The position numbers were made by a program, and so were the translations under genes. Positions 42,883-52,099 of a stretch of DNA of 64,000 nucleotides are shown piece by piece. Under the pieces are notes generated by a model. That model did not search any database, had not been told where the DNA came from, and saw only the letters and a program-made list of their open reading frames with translations. The DNA is from Nostoc sp. B(2019) (lineage in GTDB: Bacteria > Cyanobacteriota > Cyanobacteriia > Cyanobacteriales > Nostocaceae). Numbering within the stretch: the first letter of the stretch is position 1; each line of letters begins with the position of its first letter. The stretch spans positions 124,001 through 188,000 of the forward strand of contig NZ_WVID01000014.1 in the NCBI RefSeq assembly GCF_010091925.1, read 5' to 3'.

Positions 42883-43836
42883 TTATCGGGAATGCTTCTG
42901 TCTGCTTTGACTATCTTGCCTGCCTGAATGCGGTTCTTGAGATTTGTGTTGGTTGTTGCGAGAAATATGGATAGCATACTCTTCAGGTACAATCGGAGAG
43001 CCATGCATTTTGGCATAAACTTTAGTAAATTCTGCACCTAAAAATAGAATGTGAGCGGCGTAATAAATCCAAGTAATGATAATTACAAAAGAACCTGCAA
43101 CACCGTAAGCAGAACCAATATCAATTTGATTAAGAAATAATCCAAATAAAAACTGTCCTACCATAAATAAAAGTGCAGTAATTGCCGCACCCACTACAGT
43201 AGAACGCCATGCAACTTGAGCATCGGGTAGAATTGTGTAAATTGCTGCAAATAGTAGTGTGAGGACACTAAAAGAGAGTAAAAAGCTGAGAATTTGCCAT
43301 AGATAACTTAAACCTGGTAATAAATCACTTAAGTTATTAACTATTACTACTAAAATATTGTTTATGAGATAGGAAACAAATAGTAAAAAAGCAATAACCA
43401 GCACCATTGCAAAGGTCAAAATGCGTTTACGAAAAAAGTGAAAAATCTGCCGTCTAGGTTCTGGTTTTACTTCCCAAATTTTGTCGAGTGCGTATTGTAT
43501 TTGTGCAAAAACTCCAGAAGCACCAAAGGCAAAAAAAACAAAATTGAAAATCAGTCTCAAAAAACCTCCACGAGTATCTTGTCTCATATTGGCGATCGCA
43601 GTGGCAAGTAATTGTGCGGCTTCCTCACCAACTATTTCTTGTAATTGGTCAATAATCTGTTGTTCGGCTGTGGTTTCTCCATAAATTGCACCAAGGATTG
43701 TTATAATAATTACCATTAAAGGTGCAAGAGAAAATACTGTGTAATAAGCCAAGGATGATGCTAATAGAGATACTTCGTTAAATTGCCACTCTGAAAATGT
43801 TTCTTTTAACAGTCTCCAAACTCGTCTTAAATTCAT
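42883..43836 (-). CDS. YihY/BrkB-family membrane protein
   Basis: A 317-aa protein with six membrane helices. The N-terminus SLLASSLAYYTVFSLAPLMVI and the region GSAYGVAGSFVIIITWIYYAAHILFLGAEFTKVYA are diagnostic for YihY/BrkB (formerly mis-called RNase BN). The cytoplasmic tail is charged and Gln/Ser-rich. Function in envelope transport is not established. ATG 43836. Confidence 0.93.
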   Translation of the reverse strand: MNLRRVWRLLKETFSEWQFNEVSLLASSLAYYTVFSLAPLMVIIITILGAIYGETTAEQQIIDQLQEIVGEEAAQLLATAIANMRQDTRGGFLRLIFNFVFFAFGASGVFAQIQYALDKIWEVKPEPRRQIFHFFRKRILTFAMVLVIAFLLFVSYLINNILVVIVNNLSDLLPGLSYLWQILSFLLSFSVLTLLFAAIYTILPDAQVAWRSTVVGAAITALLFMVGQFLFGLFLNQIDIGSAYGVAGSFVIIITWIYYAAHILFLGAEFTKVYAKMHGSPIVPEEYAIHISRNNQHKSQEPHSGRQDSQSRQKHSR

Positions 43837-44019
43837 AATAAAAATTACTTGGCTAGTAGCCTACTTCTAGTTGTAGTATAAATATTCTTAAGCCAGTTTT
43901 CTTGGTGTTACCCAGAATGGATATTTATACTGATAATGTAATTTGATAATGTCATTACCGCAGCCTTTTCAGTATTGCCAAAAAATGTGAACAAAAAGTG
44001 ACAGCAATAACTACTACGG

Positions 44020-45297
44020 CTATTTGAGTTGCAAAAAAATTTGAAAGGTTGTTCCCTTTTCAATTACACTTTTGACACTAATATAACCAGCATGTACAGT
44101 AACAATTTGTTGGACAATAGATAACCCTAAACCATAACCGCCAGTTTTGCGCGATCGCTTTTTATCCACCCGATAAAACCGCTCAAAAATATGCGGTAAA
44201 TCTGCGTCGGGAATACCGATACCACTGTCTATAACTTCAATTACAGCCCAATATGACTGAGTGAACAGCCGCAACTGAACTTGACCGCCAGCAGGAGTAT
44301 ATTTACAGGCATTACTGAGCAAATTAACTACTGCTTGACGCAGCAAGTTGGTCTCACCCAGCACAATCACACTGGTAGTTGGTAAAGCATAAGTTAGATT
44401 GAGATGTTGTGTAGTCTCTTGTGTTGCATATTCATCTGCTATTTGTAAAAGCTCACTCTTTAAATCAACTTCTTGTAGAGATTCAGGGGATAATCGACCT
44501 GCATGACGCGCCAGAAACAGCAGATTATTCACTAGAGTATTCATTGACTTAGCGACATCAAAAATCTTCCCGAAGCGCTGACGCTGCGCCTCAATATCGT
44601 TAGATTTAGATATTAAGCCATACTGGGCATTGCTAGTAATCGCTGACAAAGGCGATCGCAATTCATGAGAAGCATCAGCTGTGAAGCGCTGTAGCTGGTT
44701 ATAGCTGTCATGAATTGGTTGCATTGCTATTCCCCCTAAACACCAACCAGCTAAACCAATTACTCCCAAGGTTGCTGGAACTGTCAGAAGCAAAACCAGC
44801 CGTAACTGAGCCAGATCATTTTGTACAGATGTTAGCGGCGTTGCAACTTGGAGATAACCGATTAACAAACTATCTTGGTAAACAGCCAGCGTTAACTGAC
44901 GGAGCCAGATTACAGAGGGTATTTCTTTTGAGGAGTATAACGTGGTCTTGAGAGTTTTAAATCCAGGGGTTATTGTCAACTGCACCTCTGGAGTTTGACC
45001 GAAAAATTGTACCAGTTGCCCTTTAGTATCGTACCAACGTGCGTATAGAAAATCAGTACCCAACGGTGACACGTTACTTCCTAAAAGCGGCACATTTTCC
45101 AGGTCTAACTGTTCTTTACGCAGATCGTACTTCGCGTTCACCGCCATAACTCTGGATTTTTTGTAGAGTAAGCGATCAAGATCCTCTAGCTCGTCTAAGA
45201 CTGCTTGATAGTAAACTACCCCTGCAAAAATGACTAAAATACTCCCCATTGTTAGGGTAAACCACAGAGCTAGATTGCTGCGACTACGGTGAAACAT
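44020..45297 (-). CDS. rppB: Sensor histidine kinase, RppB-like
   Basis: A 425-aa kinase. TM1 is at 10-30, a periplasmic region at 31-165 and TM2 at 167-190, with no clear HAMP. The phospho-acceptor is H211 in ADASHELRSPLSAI; ATP-lid motifs are NLLSNACKYT, DSGIGI and GGYGLGLSI. The wording and the RppA-type regulator 1 kb away suggest the RppA/RppB pair, in Synechocystis linked to redox control of photosystem genes (or nickel response for the related NrsRS). Kinase and regulator are on the same strand but separated by a divergent gene (45573). The rppB name comes from memory of the family and is moderately sure. Confidence 0.8.
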   Translation of the reverse strand: MFHRSRSNLALWFTLTMGSILVIFAGVVYYQAVLDELEDLDRLLYKKSRVMAVNAKYDLRKEQLDLENVPLLGSNVSPLGTDFLYARWYDTKGQLVQFFGQTPEVQLTITPGFKTLKTTLYSSKEIPSVIWLRQLTLAVYQDSLLIGYLQVATPLTSVQNDLAQLRLVLLLTVPATLGVIGLAGWCLGGIAMQPIHDSYNQLQRFTADASHELRSPLSAITSNAQYGLISKSNDIEAQRQRFGKIFDVAKSMNTLVNNLLFLARHAGRLSPESLQEVDLKSELLQIADEYATQETTQHLNLTYALPTTSVIVLGETNLLRQAVVNLLSNACKYTPAGGQVQLRLFTQSYWAVIEVIDSGIGIPDADLPHIFERFYRVDKKRSRKTGGYGLGLSIVQQIVTVHAGYISVKSVIEKGTTFQIFLQLK

Positions 45298-45572
45298 GAA
45301 ACTTAGACCAGAGGCTTATACTATACAGCATGCAGCTAATAATTCTTGCATAGCAGATTTGTGAAAATATTTATAGTGATATCGTTTATTTTAAGCTGTT
45401 ACGCAAATAAAAATTGCACATCACCTGGTGAGGGTTGTCATTCCTCTGTTGAAAAGTTTTAGCCGAGGAAACCTCTGATCAAAATTTTTCGCTTTATTCT
45501 TGGTAAAGACAAATGACTAATGATGGTCTACTTTTATTTAACTGCTAGCTGTAAAACTAATTTTTTTGCTAT

Positions 45573-46178
45573 ATGCTTTTGTCCAAATTGTTAGAAAAAC
45601 TGCATTCTTTAAAGCTAGAATATCTGCTATCTCTGCCACTAATCCTAATTGCTTTTGGAGTTGGTGGTGAATCGTTAACAAACATCCTATTGAGTCGTTC
45701 TTACCCTACAAGAAATAAGCTTCAAGCTGATACGCAAACAGTAAAGATCAGACTTGCAGCTAATGTGCTACTAACCGAAGTTGAAGTTGAAAAAGAGCAG
45801 GGGTTTACCGAAGTTGAACTTCAGACCAAAAACTCCATACTCAAAAATTTAACATTTAAAGTTCCAGTCGCAGAATTAAGCCAAGTAAAAGCTATGATTG
45901 CTCAAGAGTTGGGAGTGTCTGGTGAAATAGAAACTCTGCAAGCTGGTACACAAATGCAAGTGCGGTCTGCGGTTCAAGTGCTAGGAATCCTAGCTGAAAT
46001 CGAAAAAAAGCGAGGATTTACAAAAGTAGAGGTCAATGCTGCCAACTCTACACTTAAACAGTTAGAATTTGAGTTCCCAGTCACAGAATTAAGCTCTGTA
46101 AAAGCCATGATTACTCAAGAACTAGGATTATCTCGTGAAGATGCCAGGATGTTTGTAAGCTATCGGGTAAAAAATTAG
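45573..46178 (+). CDS. Membrane-anchored protein with two internal repeats
   Basis: A 201-aa protein I do not recognise. It has one membrane helix (about 18-38). Two about 55-residue repeats follow: VEVEKEQGFTEVEL...LTFKVPVAELSQVKAMIAQELG and LAEIEKKRGFTKVEV...LEFEFPVTELSSVKAMITQELG. Between them is a linker with QVRSAVQVL. The repeat gives beta-beta-alpha units. It lies on the opposite strand between the RppB-like kinase and the RppA-like regulator, so I infer a role in the same signalling unit, perhaps as a periplasmic modulator. ATG 45573, no strong ribosome-binding site. Confidence 0.65.
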   Translation: MLLSKLLEKLHSLKLEYLLSLPLILIAFGVGGESLTNILLSRSYPTRNKLQADTQTVKIRLAANVLLTEVEVEKEQGFTEVELQTKNSILKNLTFKVPVAELSQVKAMIAQELGVSGEIETLQAGTQMQVRSAVQVLGILAEIEKKRGFTKVEVNAANSTLKQLEFEFPVTELSSVKAMITQELGLSREDARMFVSYRVKN

Positions 46179-46240
46179 CAATTATTCTAGTTAGTTTTTA
46201 CTAAATAGAGCAATTTTGGATATCTTTGCAGCGTCTCTAT

Positions 46241-46924
46241 TTATGTTTTACTGTCTGGAGCTTTTAGACTATAACCCATACCATAGACTGTTTTAATCCA
46301 ATCTGCTGCACCAACTAACTGCAAACGATGGCGTAACTTGCGTACTAGTACAGTTAATGCATTGCTTTCTGGTTCCGAACCCCATTCCCACAATGCTTCT
46401 TCAATTAGCTCGCGAGTTAAGATCTGATTGCGGTGACGCATTAAGTACTCTAGCAATTGAGCTTCGCGTGGTGATAAATCGACACTTGTCTGATTGCGTT
46501 CCACAGTTAAGTTATATAGGTGCAGTTGTAAATCTGCAACGCGAAGAACATCACCCACCCACTGAGGCGATCGCCTCCCTAAAGCACGTACCCGCGCTAA
46601 TAGTTCTACCAAATCAGCAGGTTTGACAAGATAATCATCCGCTCCCGCATCTAAACCCGTAACTTTATCCGGCGTGGTATCCTTGGCAGTGAGCATCAGC
46701 ACAGGTGTAGTTTTACCAAGAAGTCGATACTGACGACAAAGACTTAACCCGCTAATTGTGGGCAACATCCAGTCCAAAATTAACAAATCATACTCTTTTT
46801 TGGACAATAACCACTGTGCAGTTTCTCCATCTTCAACACCATCTACAATGTATCCAGCTTCCGACAGCACACCCTGTAATGGTTCTATTTGTTCGCGATC
46901 GTCTTCTACCAGCAATATCCGCAT
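46241..46924 (-). CDS. rppA: OmpR-family response regulator, RppA-like
   Basis: A 227-aa regulator. The receiver domain has VEDD (7-10), the phosphorylation site D51 in LLILDWMLP and K101 in DDYLVKPAD. The C-terminal winged helix has the transactivation loop region PREAQLLEYLMRHRNQ and DWIKTVYGMGYSL. The wording DWMLP, DKVTGLDAGADDYLVKPADLVELLARVRALGRRSPQW is that of RppA/NrsR, from memory. ATG 46924 is used; the longer TTG start adds seven residues before the first strand. Partner kinase is at 44020. Confidence 0.88.
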   Translation of the reverse strand: MRILLVEDDREQIEPLQGVLSEAGYIVDGVEDGETAQWLLSKKEYDLLILDWMLPTISGLSLCRQYRLLGKTTPVLMLTAKDTTPDKVTGLDAGADDYLVKPADLVELLARVRALGRRSPQWVGDVLRVADLQLHLYNLTVERNQTSVDLSPREAQLLEYLMRHRNQILTRELIEEALWEWGSEPESNALTVLVRKLRHRLQLVGAADWIKTVYGMGYSLKAPDSKT

Positions 46925-47164
46925 AAAGCTCTTTTTGGCAACCAAGCTAACTGAAATTGCCAGCCTCCTTATTTAGGCTAGAGGAATCAAACCTCGCTTT
47001 CGTCTTCCACTAGTAAGATTTTTATGTATATTTTGATATCTAGATAGTTTAGACACAAGAAATATTACGTTTCTGCCAAAAGGTAGTTTTTAGCCTTACG
47101 AATTTTGCAATGCAATGATAAACATAAAAGTTGGTGAGGAGATGGAGCAAATAAGCTGGAAATT

Positions 47165-48064
47165 TTATTCTGATGATGGTACTAAGACAGTTAAACCTCC
47201 CGGAATACATTCAATTTCAACAGGAGTATTTCCATTCATATCACCATCTAAAGCTACTTTTTGTAGAGGTTCAGTGCTCACCCGCACCCTTTTAGTACGT
47301 AAATGCTGAATATCATCTCGATTAGTAGCAGTACCCGTAAAGCCCGATCTTAATAGATGATAAGCAGCAAATAAAGCATTTTGGCGGTTAATAGGAGCAA
47401 CAATTGTCACATCTAACAGACCATCATCTATAATTACTCCCGCAGGCCCATATGCCAAAATCGAAGTCGGTGCGGCTGAATTGGCAATAGTGACAGCTGA
47501 GGCTGATAAATTGATTGTTTGCTCCTCTGTTTCTACGTAAACTTTAAAAGAATCCAAATGTCTAAGTAGTTTTATTCCTGTCCCAAGAAACGCCAACATC
47601 CCAAAAAGTTTTTTAGCTTTTTTATTAGTTTGTTTGATGATTTCAGCTTCAAAACCGATCGCAGTCAAGACAATCATTGGTTTACCATTGCACAAAGCAA
47701 CATCAACTTTTCGGGGTATACCAGCTAAAATTGTATTGCAAGCATTCTTAACTTCAGTAGGAATACCCAAAGCTTGAGCAAAGGCGTTGACAGTACCTCT
47801 GGGAATAATTCCAAAAGGAATTCCTGTATTAATTACCGCTTGGGCGGCAGATGATACCGTACCATCACCCCCCGATACAATAATCATTTCAGCCCCGCTT
47901 TCAACTGCTTCATGGGCTAATTCCGAAGCACTAATGTCATGAGTGGGGCGAATATCCAGCTTGATTTGAGGTTCCAAAACTTCTCGAATTGCCACTAAAT
48001 CTTCTACAGGGTCGCCTTTACCCGCAGATGGATTAAAAATTAAACAGGCATTGCGACGAGTCAT
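47165..48064 (-). CDS. Diacylglycerol/lipid kinase (YegS/DgkB-like)
   Basis: A 299-aa lipid kinase of the DAGK-catalytic superfamily. Motifs: LIFNPSAGKG near the N-terminus, SGGDGT with the conserved GGDGTV loop, IPRGTVNAFA, and KVALDGD near the end. The ATG at 48064 (MTRRNACLIFNP) is chosen; a longer frame reads 67 residues upstream into the end of the sugar-dehydrogenase gene and is not credible. The gap to the upstream gene is 13 bases, so they form an operon. Substrate (diacylglycerol, sphingoid or undecaprenyl-type lipid) is not determinable. Confidence 0.9.
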   Translation of the reverse strand: MTRRNACLIFNPSAGKGDPVEDLVAIREVLEPQIKLDIRPTHDISASELAHEAVESGAEMIIVSGGDGTVSSAAQAVINTGIPFGIIPRGTVNAFAQALGIPTEVKNACNTILAGIPRKVDVALCNGKPMIVLTAIGFEAEIIKQTNKKAKKLFGMLAFLGTGIKLLRHLDSFKVYVETEEQTINLSASAVTIANSAAPTSILAYGPAGVIIDDGLLDVTIVAPINRQNALFAAYHLLRSGFTGTATNRDDIQHLRTKRVRVSTEPLQKVALDGDMNGNTPVEIECIPGGLTVLVPSSE

Positions 48065-48077
48065 AATTTTATCATTT

Positions 48078-49301
48078 TCATTGGGTAATGCGGAGAATTT
48101 TGTCCTGCTGTGAAGGGCAACTTCCTCGTCCATCACAGTTACTAGTTGTGACATACAACTCTCCATCCGGCCCCATAATGGCCTCTCGGAGTCGTCCGTA
48201 TTTACCCTGTAAATACACCTCATGAAGCTGGACTTGTTGGGGTGATTGTGGGTTGAAAGCAACACGCTGCAAATGTTCCGAGCGGAGGGTAGAAATGATT
48301 AAGCTACCTTTCCACTCAGGAATGGAATTTCCGGTATAAATTGCTGCTCCACCTGGAGGTAGAGCTTGACGCCAAACAATGGAAGGAGTTACCAGCCCTT
48401 CTCCTGATTCACAACGGTAGATAGTGGGCCAGCCGAGGTTATCGCCTGCTCTTGCTACACTGACTTTATCGTGGCCGCTTCTACCTAACTCACCACTGGG
48501 GCCGTGGTCTGTTACCCATAGTGTTGATGCATCACGCCAATCAAATCCTTGAGTGTTGCGGATACCAGTGATATATACGGGATTTTTCCCAAACGGGTTG
48601 TCTTGCGGTATTTGTCCATCTGGCGTCACACGCAGAATTTTACCCGCAAGGCTGTTTACATCCTGGGAACTTTGCGGATCTCTTGCATCGCCAGTACCTA
48701 TATAGAGCATTCCATCAGCACCAAAGCGAATGCGACCACCGTTGTGATACACTGCCACGGGAATATCATCAAGAATTATTCTATCTGACGAGGCACTCAG
48801 TCCATTTTCGGATAGTCGCCATCGTTCAACGCGATTAACCTGCGAGCCATTTCTATCAGCGGTATAGTAAACGTAGAAAAGTCGATTTTCGGCAAACTTT
48901 GGATGAGTAGCAATACCAAGTAAACCACCTTCACCACTATCTGTAACATCAATAGTAGCTACAGGTTTTTGGACAAGTTTACCATCCCGCACCAGCCGAA
49001 CCCGTCCAGGTCGTTCAGTGACTAACATATCTTGATTTGGCAGAAAAGCAATTCCCCAAGGGACTTCCAGACCTGTTACCACTTCTTGGGCCTGCACATT
49101 TACCCGTCCTTTTGAACCAAAGCCATCTTTGACTAAGGTACACGCTTGATTCTTAGTAGAAGTTTGTTGACTGACTTGTGCAGTTGTTTGTTCTTGATTG
49201 TTAGCATTTGCCGACTCAGATGTTGGTACGGTGCAAGAAGAAATTCCCAAACTTACCATACCAACAAGCAATTTTCCTGCAACAATTCTTGTCAGGTTCA
49301 T
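48078..49301 (-). CDS. PQQ-dependent sugar dehydrogenase-like lipoprotein
   Basis: A 407-aa protein with signal and lipobox (LGISSC, Cys near residue 23), so probably a periplasmic lipoprotein. It is a soluble-GDH/Hip/sorbosone dehydrogenase beta-propeller: VPWGIAFLPNQDMLVTERPGRVRLV, DSGEGGLLGIATHPKF, YHNGGRIRFGADGMLYIGTGDARD, GKILRVTPDG, ITGIRNTQGFDWRD and DHGPSGE are typical, and YGRLREAIMGPDGELYVTTSN ends it. The His in YHNGGRI is the usual catalytic base. Cyanobacteria mostly lack PQQ synthesis, so cofactor supply is uncertain. ATG 49301 follows GGAG; a TTG 15 bases earlier is rejected. Confidence 0.88.
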   Translation of the reverse strand: MNLTRIVAGKLLVGMVSLGISSCTVPTSESANANNQEQTTAQVSQQTSTKNQACTLVKDGFGSKGRVNVQAQEVVTGLEVPWGIAFLPNQDMLVTERPGRVRLVRDGKLVQKPVATIDVTDSGEGGLLGIATHPKFAENRLFYVYYTADRNGSQVNRVERWRLSENGLSASSDRIILDDIPVAVYHNGGRIRFGADGMLYIGTGDARDPQSSQDVNSLAGKILRVTPDGQIPQDNPFGKNPVYITGIRNTQGFDWRDASTLWVTDHGPSGELGRSGHDKVSVARAGDNLGWPTIYRCESGEGLVTPSIVWRQALPPGGAAIYTGNSIPEWKGSLIISTLRSEHLQRVAFNPQSPQQVQLHEVYLQGKYGRLREAIMGPDGELYVTTSNCDGRGSCPSQQDKILRITQ

Positions 49302-49827
49302 AATAATTTTCTCCAAAAGATTGGCATGGTATCTTAAATGCTTAAATCATTAAATTCCCTAGTTATAAAAATTGTTACGAATTTGCTCAGGAAGGGATTT
49401 AGTGTTTGAATCTAGTTAATATAAAGACCACGATTCATATCATATATAGATATAGTTTGTCTGTTACTGAATCTCATAACCTCTATCCACAGGCTTGATT
49501 TAGAGAAGCTGGGGGATAAATTTGTCATGCATATCTACGTGAGCAAACAGATACTCAGCGTTCAGATCTTTTGGTTGATTGGTGATGAAATAACCAGCGT
49601 GCCAATTCACCCCTTTGACTCTATCTTTTCTAACTTTTGTTAGAGGTTTATATTTTGAGGACGTTCACAATAAGTAGTTATATTTCCTAGTGAGGAGATG
49701 ATATAAAAGTTTAACATTTGTTGCGATCGCACTAATTCTCCCTAATTCTCCGAAGTATTTGTGTTGCAGCTTTCCCAAAGAATTATAAGCTGCACATTGT
49801 ATTTACAGCTGAGGAAATGAAATTGCC
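49302..49827. other. Divergent promoter region
   Basis: 526 bases between the divergent sugar-dehydrogenase and penicillin-binding-protein genes. AT-rich; no gene or repeat recognised apart from a HIP1 site near 49725. Confidence 0.5.
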
Positions 49828-51792
49828 GTGCCTTCATCAGAAACTTTTGAACAGGAACAAACAGGAATTCAGACTTCACCTAGTTTCGAGTTTTGGAGAC
49901 AAGTAGGTCTTGTCACTAGTGGTACTCTCTTTTCAATTACTATGTTGGCAACTTCTGTTATGACTGGAGGACTGTTTGGTTTAGCCATTCGTTTCCAGAA
50001 TTTGCCACAGATTAAACAAATACCGAACTTCTTACCAGCAGAAACAACTTATATATATGACATCAAAGGTAAGCTTTTAGTGGGTATACATGGAGAAGCC
50101 AACAGAAAAGTTGTACCCCTAGATCAAATTTCCCCAAATTTAAAACGAGCAGTCTTAGCCAGTGAAGATAATTATTTCTACAATCACCACGGTATTGACA
50201 TAGGAGGTATCGGACGTGCTGCATTAGTTAACTGGTCAGCCGGTTCTGTGCAGGAGGGTGGTTCTACCATCACCATGCAGTTGGCAAAAAATCTCTTTTT
50301 ATCTCGCGAGCGTGCTTTAACTCGCAAAATAGCAGAAGCTATATTAGCAATTCGCTTAGAGCAAACTTTCAGCAAAGAGCAGATTTTAGAAATGTACCTC
50401 AATCAAGTTTATTGGGGTCATAATAACTATGGTGTGGAAACAGCAGCGCAGACTTATTTTAATAAATCGGCAGGGAATTTGACTTTGGGTGAGTCAGCAA
50501 TGATGGCGGCTTTAATCCAGGCTCCAGAACAATTTAGCCCTTTTGTGAACAAAAATTTGGCTATACAAAAACAAAAGCAAGTACTGGGACGAATGCTGGG
50601 ATTGAAATGGATTACCAAGCAAGAATATGATAATGCCCTCCAGCAAGAAATTAAACTTGGTAAAATTAAGTCATTTGAACCTAGTATTTTTCCTGATGCC
50701 ACCAATCCTGTAGCACAGGAACTAATTAAAAGATTTGGGCGTGATGCAACGCTTAAAGGTGGAATGCGAGTGCAAACCACAATAGCCAGCGACTTGCAAA
50801 TGATGGCAGAAGAAACTATCAAAAAGTGGCATAAAACTCTTGAAGGTCAAGGGTTAAAAAACAATCAAATGGCTTTAGTAGCAATTGATCCACGTACCCA
50901 CTTTGTCAAAGCATTGGTGGGTGGTGTAGACTCGGAAAAGAGCGAATTTAACCGCGTAACCCAAGCTCTGCGTCAGCCTGGCTCTGCTTTTAAGCCGTTT
51001 GTTTACTATACTGCCTTTGCTAGTGGTAAGTTTACACCAAGTACAACGGTGCTTGATACTCCAGTCAGCTACCCTGATGTTATGGATGGCTCGTACTCTC
51101 CACGCAATTACGATAATACCTTTAGGGGTGCAATGACAATTCGTACTGCTTTAGCGCAGTCCCGTAATGTTCCTGCCATCAAGATTGGCAAAACTGTAGG
51201 TATAAATAAAATTATCGCAACTTGCCGTCTTTTGGGAATCATGAGTCCGATGGAAGCTGTAACTTCTTTGCCACTGGGTGCAATTGGTGTTACACCACTG
51301 GAATTGACTAGCGCTTATGCGACTTTCGCTAATTATGGCTGGCGATCGCCTCCAACGCTTATTGCTCGTGTTACTGATAGTAGTGGCAATGTATTACTGG
51401 ATAATACTCCTAAGCCTCAGTTAGTTCTTGACCCTTGGGCATCAGCCAGCATTATAGACGTGATGCGATCGGCAGTTAATGAAGGAACTGGTAGAGGAGC
51501 TGCTCTAGATCGCCCTGTTGCTGGCAAAACCGGGACAACTTCTTCAGAAAAGGATGTTTGGTTTATTGGTACAGTGCCACAGCTAACAACTGCTATTTGG
51601 ATAGGCAGAGATGATAATAAACAATTAGCTCACGGTGCAACGGGAGGAGGAATGGTTACTCCTATTTGGCGCGATTTTATGAACAAGGCGCTTAAAGATG
51701 TACCCATAGAAAACTTTAAACCACCTTCTGCGTTTACTCGCCCTCAGCCAATTAAAAATATCAAAAATACTAAAAAACCTTCTAGTAGGTGA
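49828..51792 (+). CDS. Class A penicillin-binding protein (PBP1A-like)
   Basis: A 654-aa bifunctional peptidoglycan synthase. One membrane helix (27-53) is followed by a GT51 glycosyltransferase domain with E113 in ASEDNYFYNHHG and the second Glu region QTFSKEQILEMYLNQVYWG, then a transpeptidase domain with the active Ser in RQPGSAFKPF, the SxN-like SQSRN, and KTGT in VAGKTGTTSSEKDVWF. GTG 49828 is the start; GAGGAAA lies 11 bases before it, and the nearby ATG at 49817 is out of frame. The C-terminus is short, without extra domains. The gene is monocistronic. Confidence 0.95.
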   Translation: MPSSETFEQEQTGIQTSPSFEFWRQVGLVTSGTLFSITMLATSVMTGGLFGLAIRFQNLPQIKQIPNFLPAETTYIYDIKGKLLVGIHGEANRKVVPLDQISPNLKRAVLASEDNYFYNHHGIDIGGIGRAALVNWSAGSVQEGGSTITMQLAKNLFLSRERALTRKIAEAILAIRLEQTFSKEQILEMYLNQVYWGHNNYGVETAAQTYFNKSAGNLTLGESAMMAALIQAPEQFSPFVNKNLAIQKQKQVLGRMLGLKWITKQEYDNALQQEIKLGKIKSFEPSIFPDATNPVAQELIKRFGRDATLKGGMRVQTTIASDLQMMAEETIKKWHKTLEGQGLKNNQMALVAIDPRTHFVKALVGGVDSEKSEFNRVTQALRQPGSAFKPFVYYTAFASGKFTPSTTVLDTPVSYPDVMDGSYSPRNYDNTFRGAMTIRTALAQSRNVPAIKIGKTVGINKIIATCRLLGIMSPMEAVTSLPLGAIGVTPLELTSAYATFANYGWRSPPTLIARVTDSSGNVLLDNTPKPQLVLDPWASASIIDVMRSAVNEGTGRGAALDRPVAGKTGTTSSEKDVWFIGTVPQLTTAIWIGRDDNKQLAHGATGGGMVTPIWRDFMNKALKDVPIENFKPPSAFTRPQPIKNIKNTKKPSSR

Positions 51793-52099
51793 TTTCGTAA
51801 TTCGTAATGACGTTTTTCAGGCGTTGCATATTTGCGAGATGATTTATTTCACGCAGAGGAGCCAGTGCGTTGGGGAGACACTGCGTTGCGGAGAGAAGTC
51901 TGAGCGGAGGCTTCCTCCGTTGGCGCAGCCCGCCGTAGGCATCAGAACTTCTCCTAGCGGAGACGCTGCGCGAACGGGGGGTTCCCCTCGTTGTAGCAAG
52001 TGTCGTCGGGTTCCCCGCGTTGTAGCAACTGGTGTCGCGCAGAAACGCAGAGAGGATAAGCGGTAAATTCATACCTGGATTCAGCAACGCCAAAAATCT
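51793..52099. repeat. Dense Nostoc repeat island
   Basis: From about 51848 to 52060 nearly every base belongs to repeated blocks: CACGCAGAGG, GCGTTGGGGAGAC, GCGGAGAGAAG, GGAGGCTTCCTCCGTTGGCGC, GGTTCCCC(G/T)CG, GTTGTAGCAA, and CGCAGAAACGCAGAGAGG. Two tandem GGTTCCCC-CGTTGTAGCAA copies lie near 51980-52030. Apparent open frames here (both strands) are repeat translations, not genes. It lies between two convergent genes. Confidence 0.75.

Noticed and set aside
51782-52093. Open frames on both strands in the repeat island
   Set aside because: They translate repeat DNA and change family from block to block.
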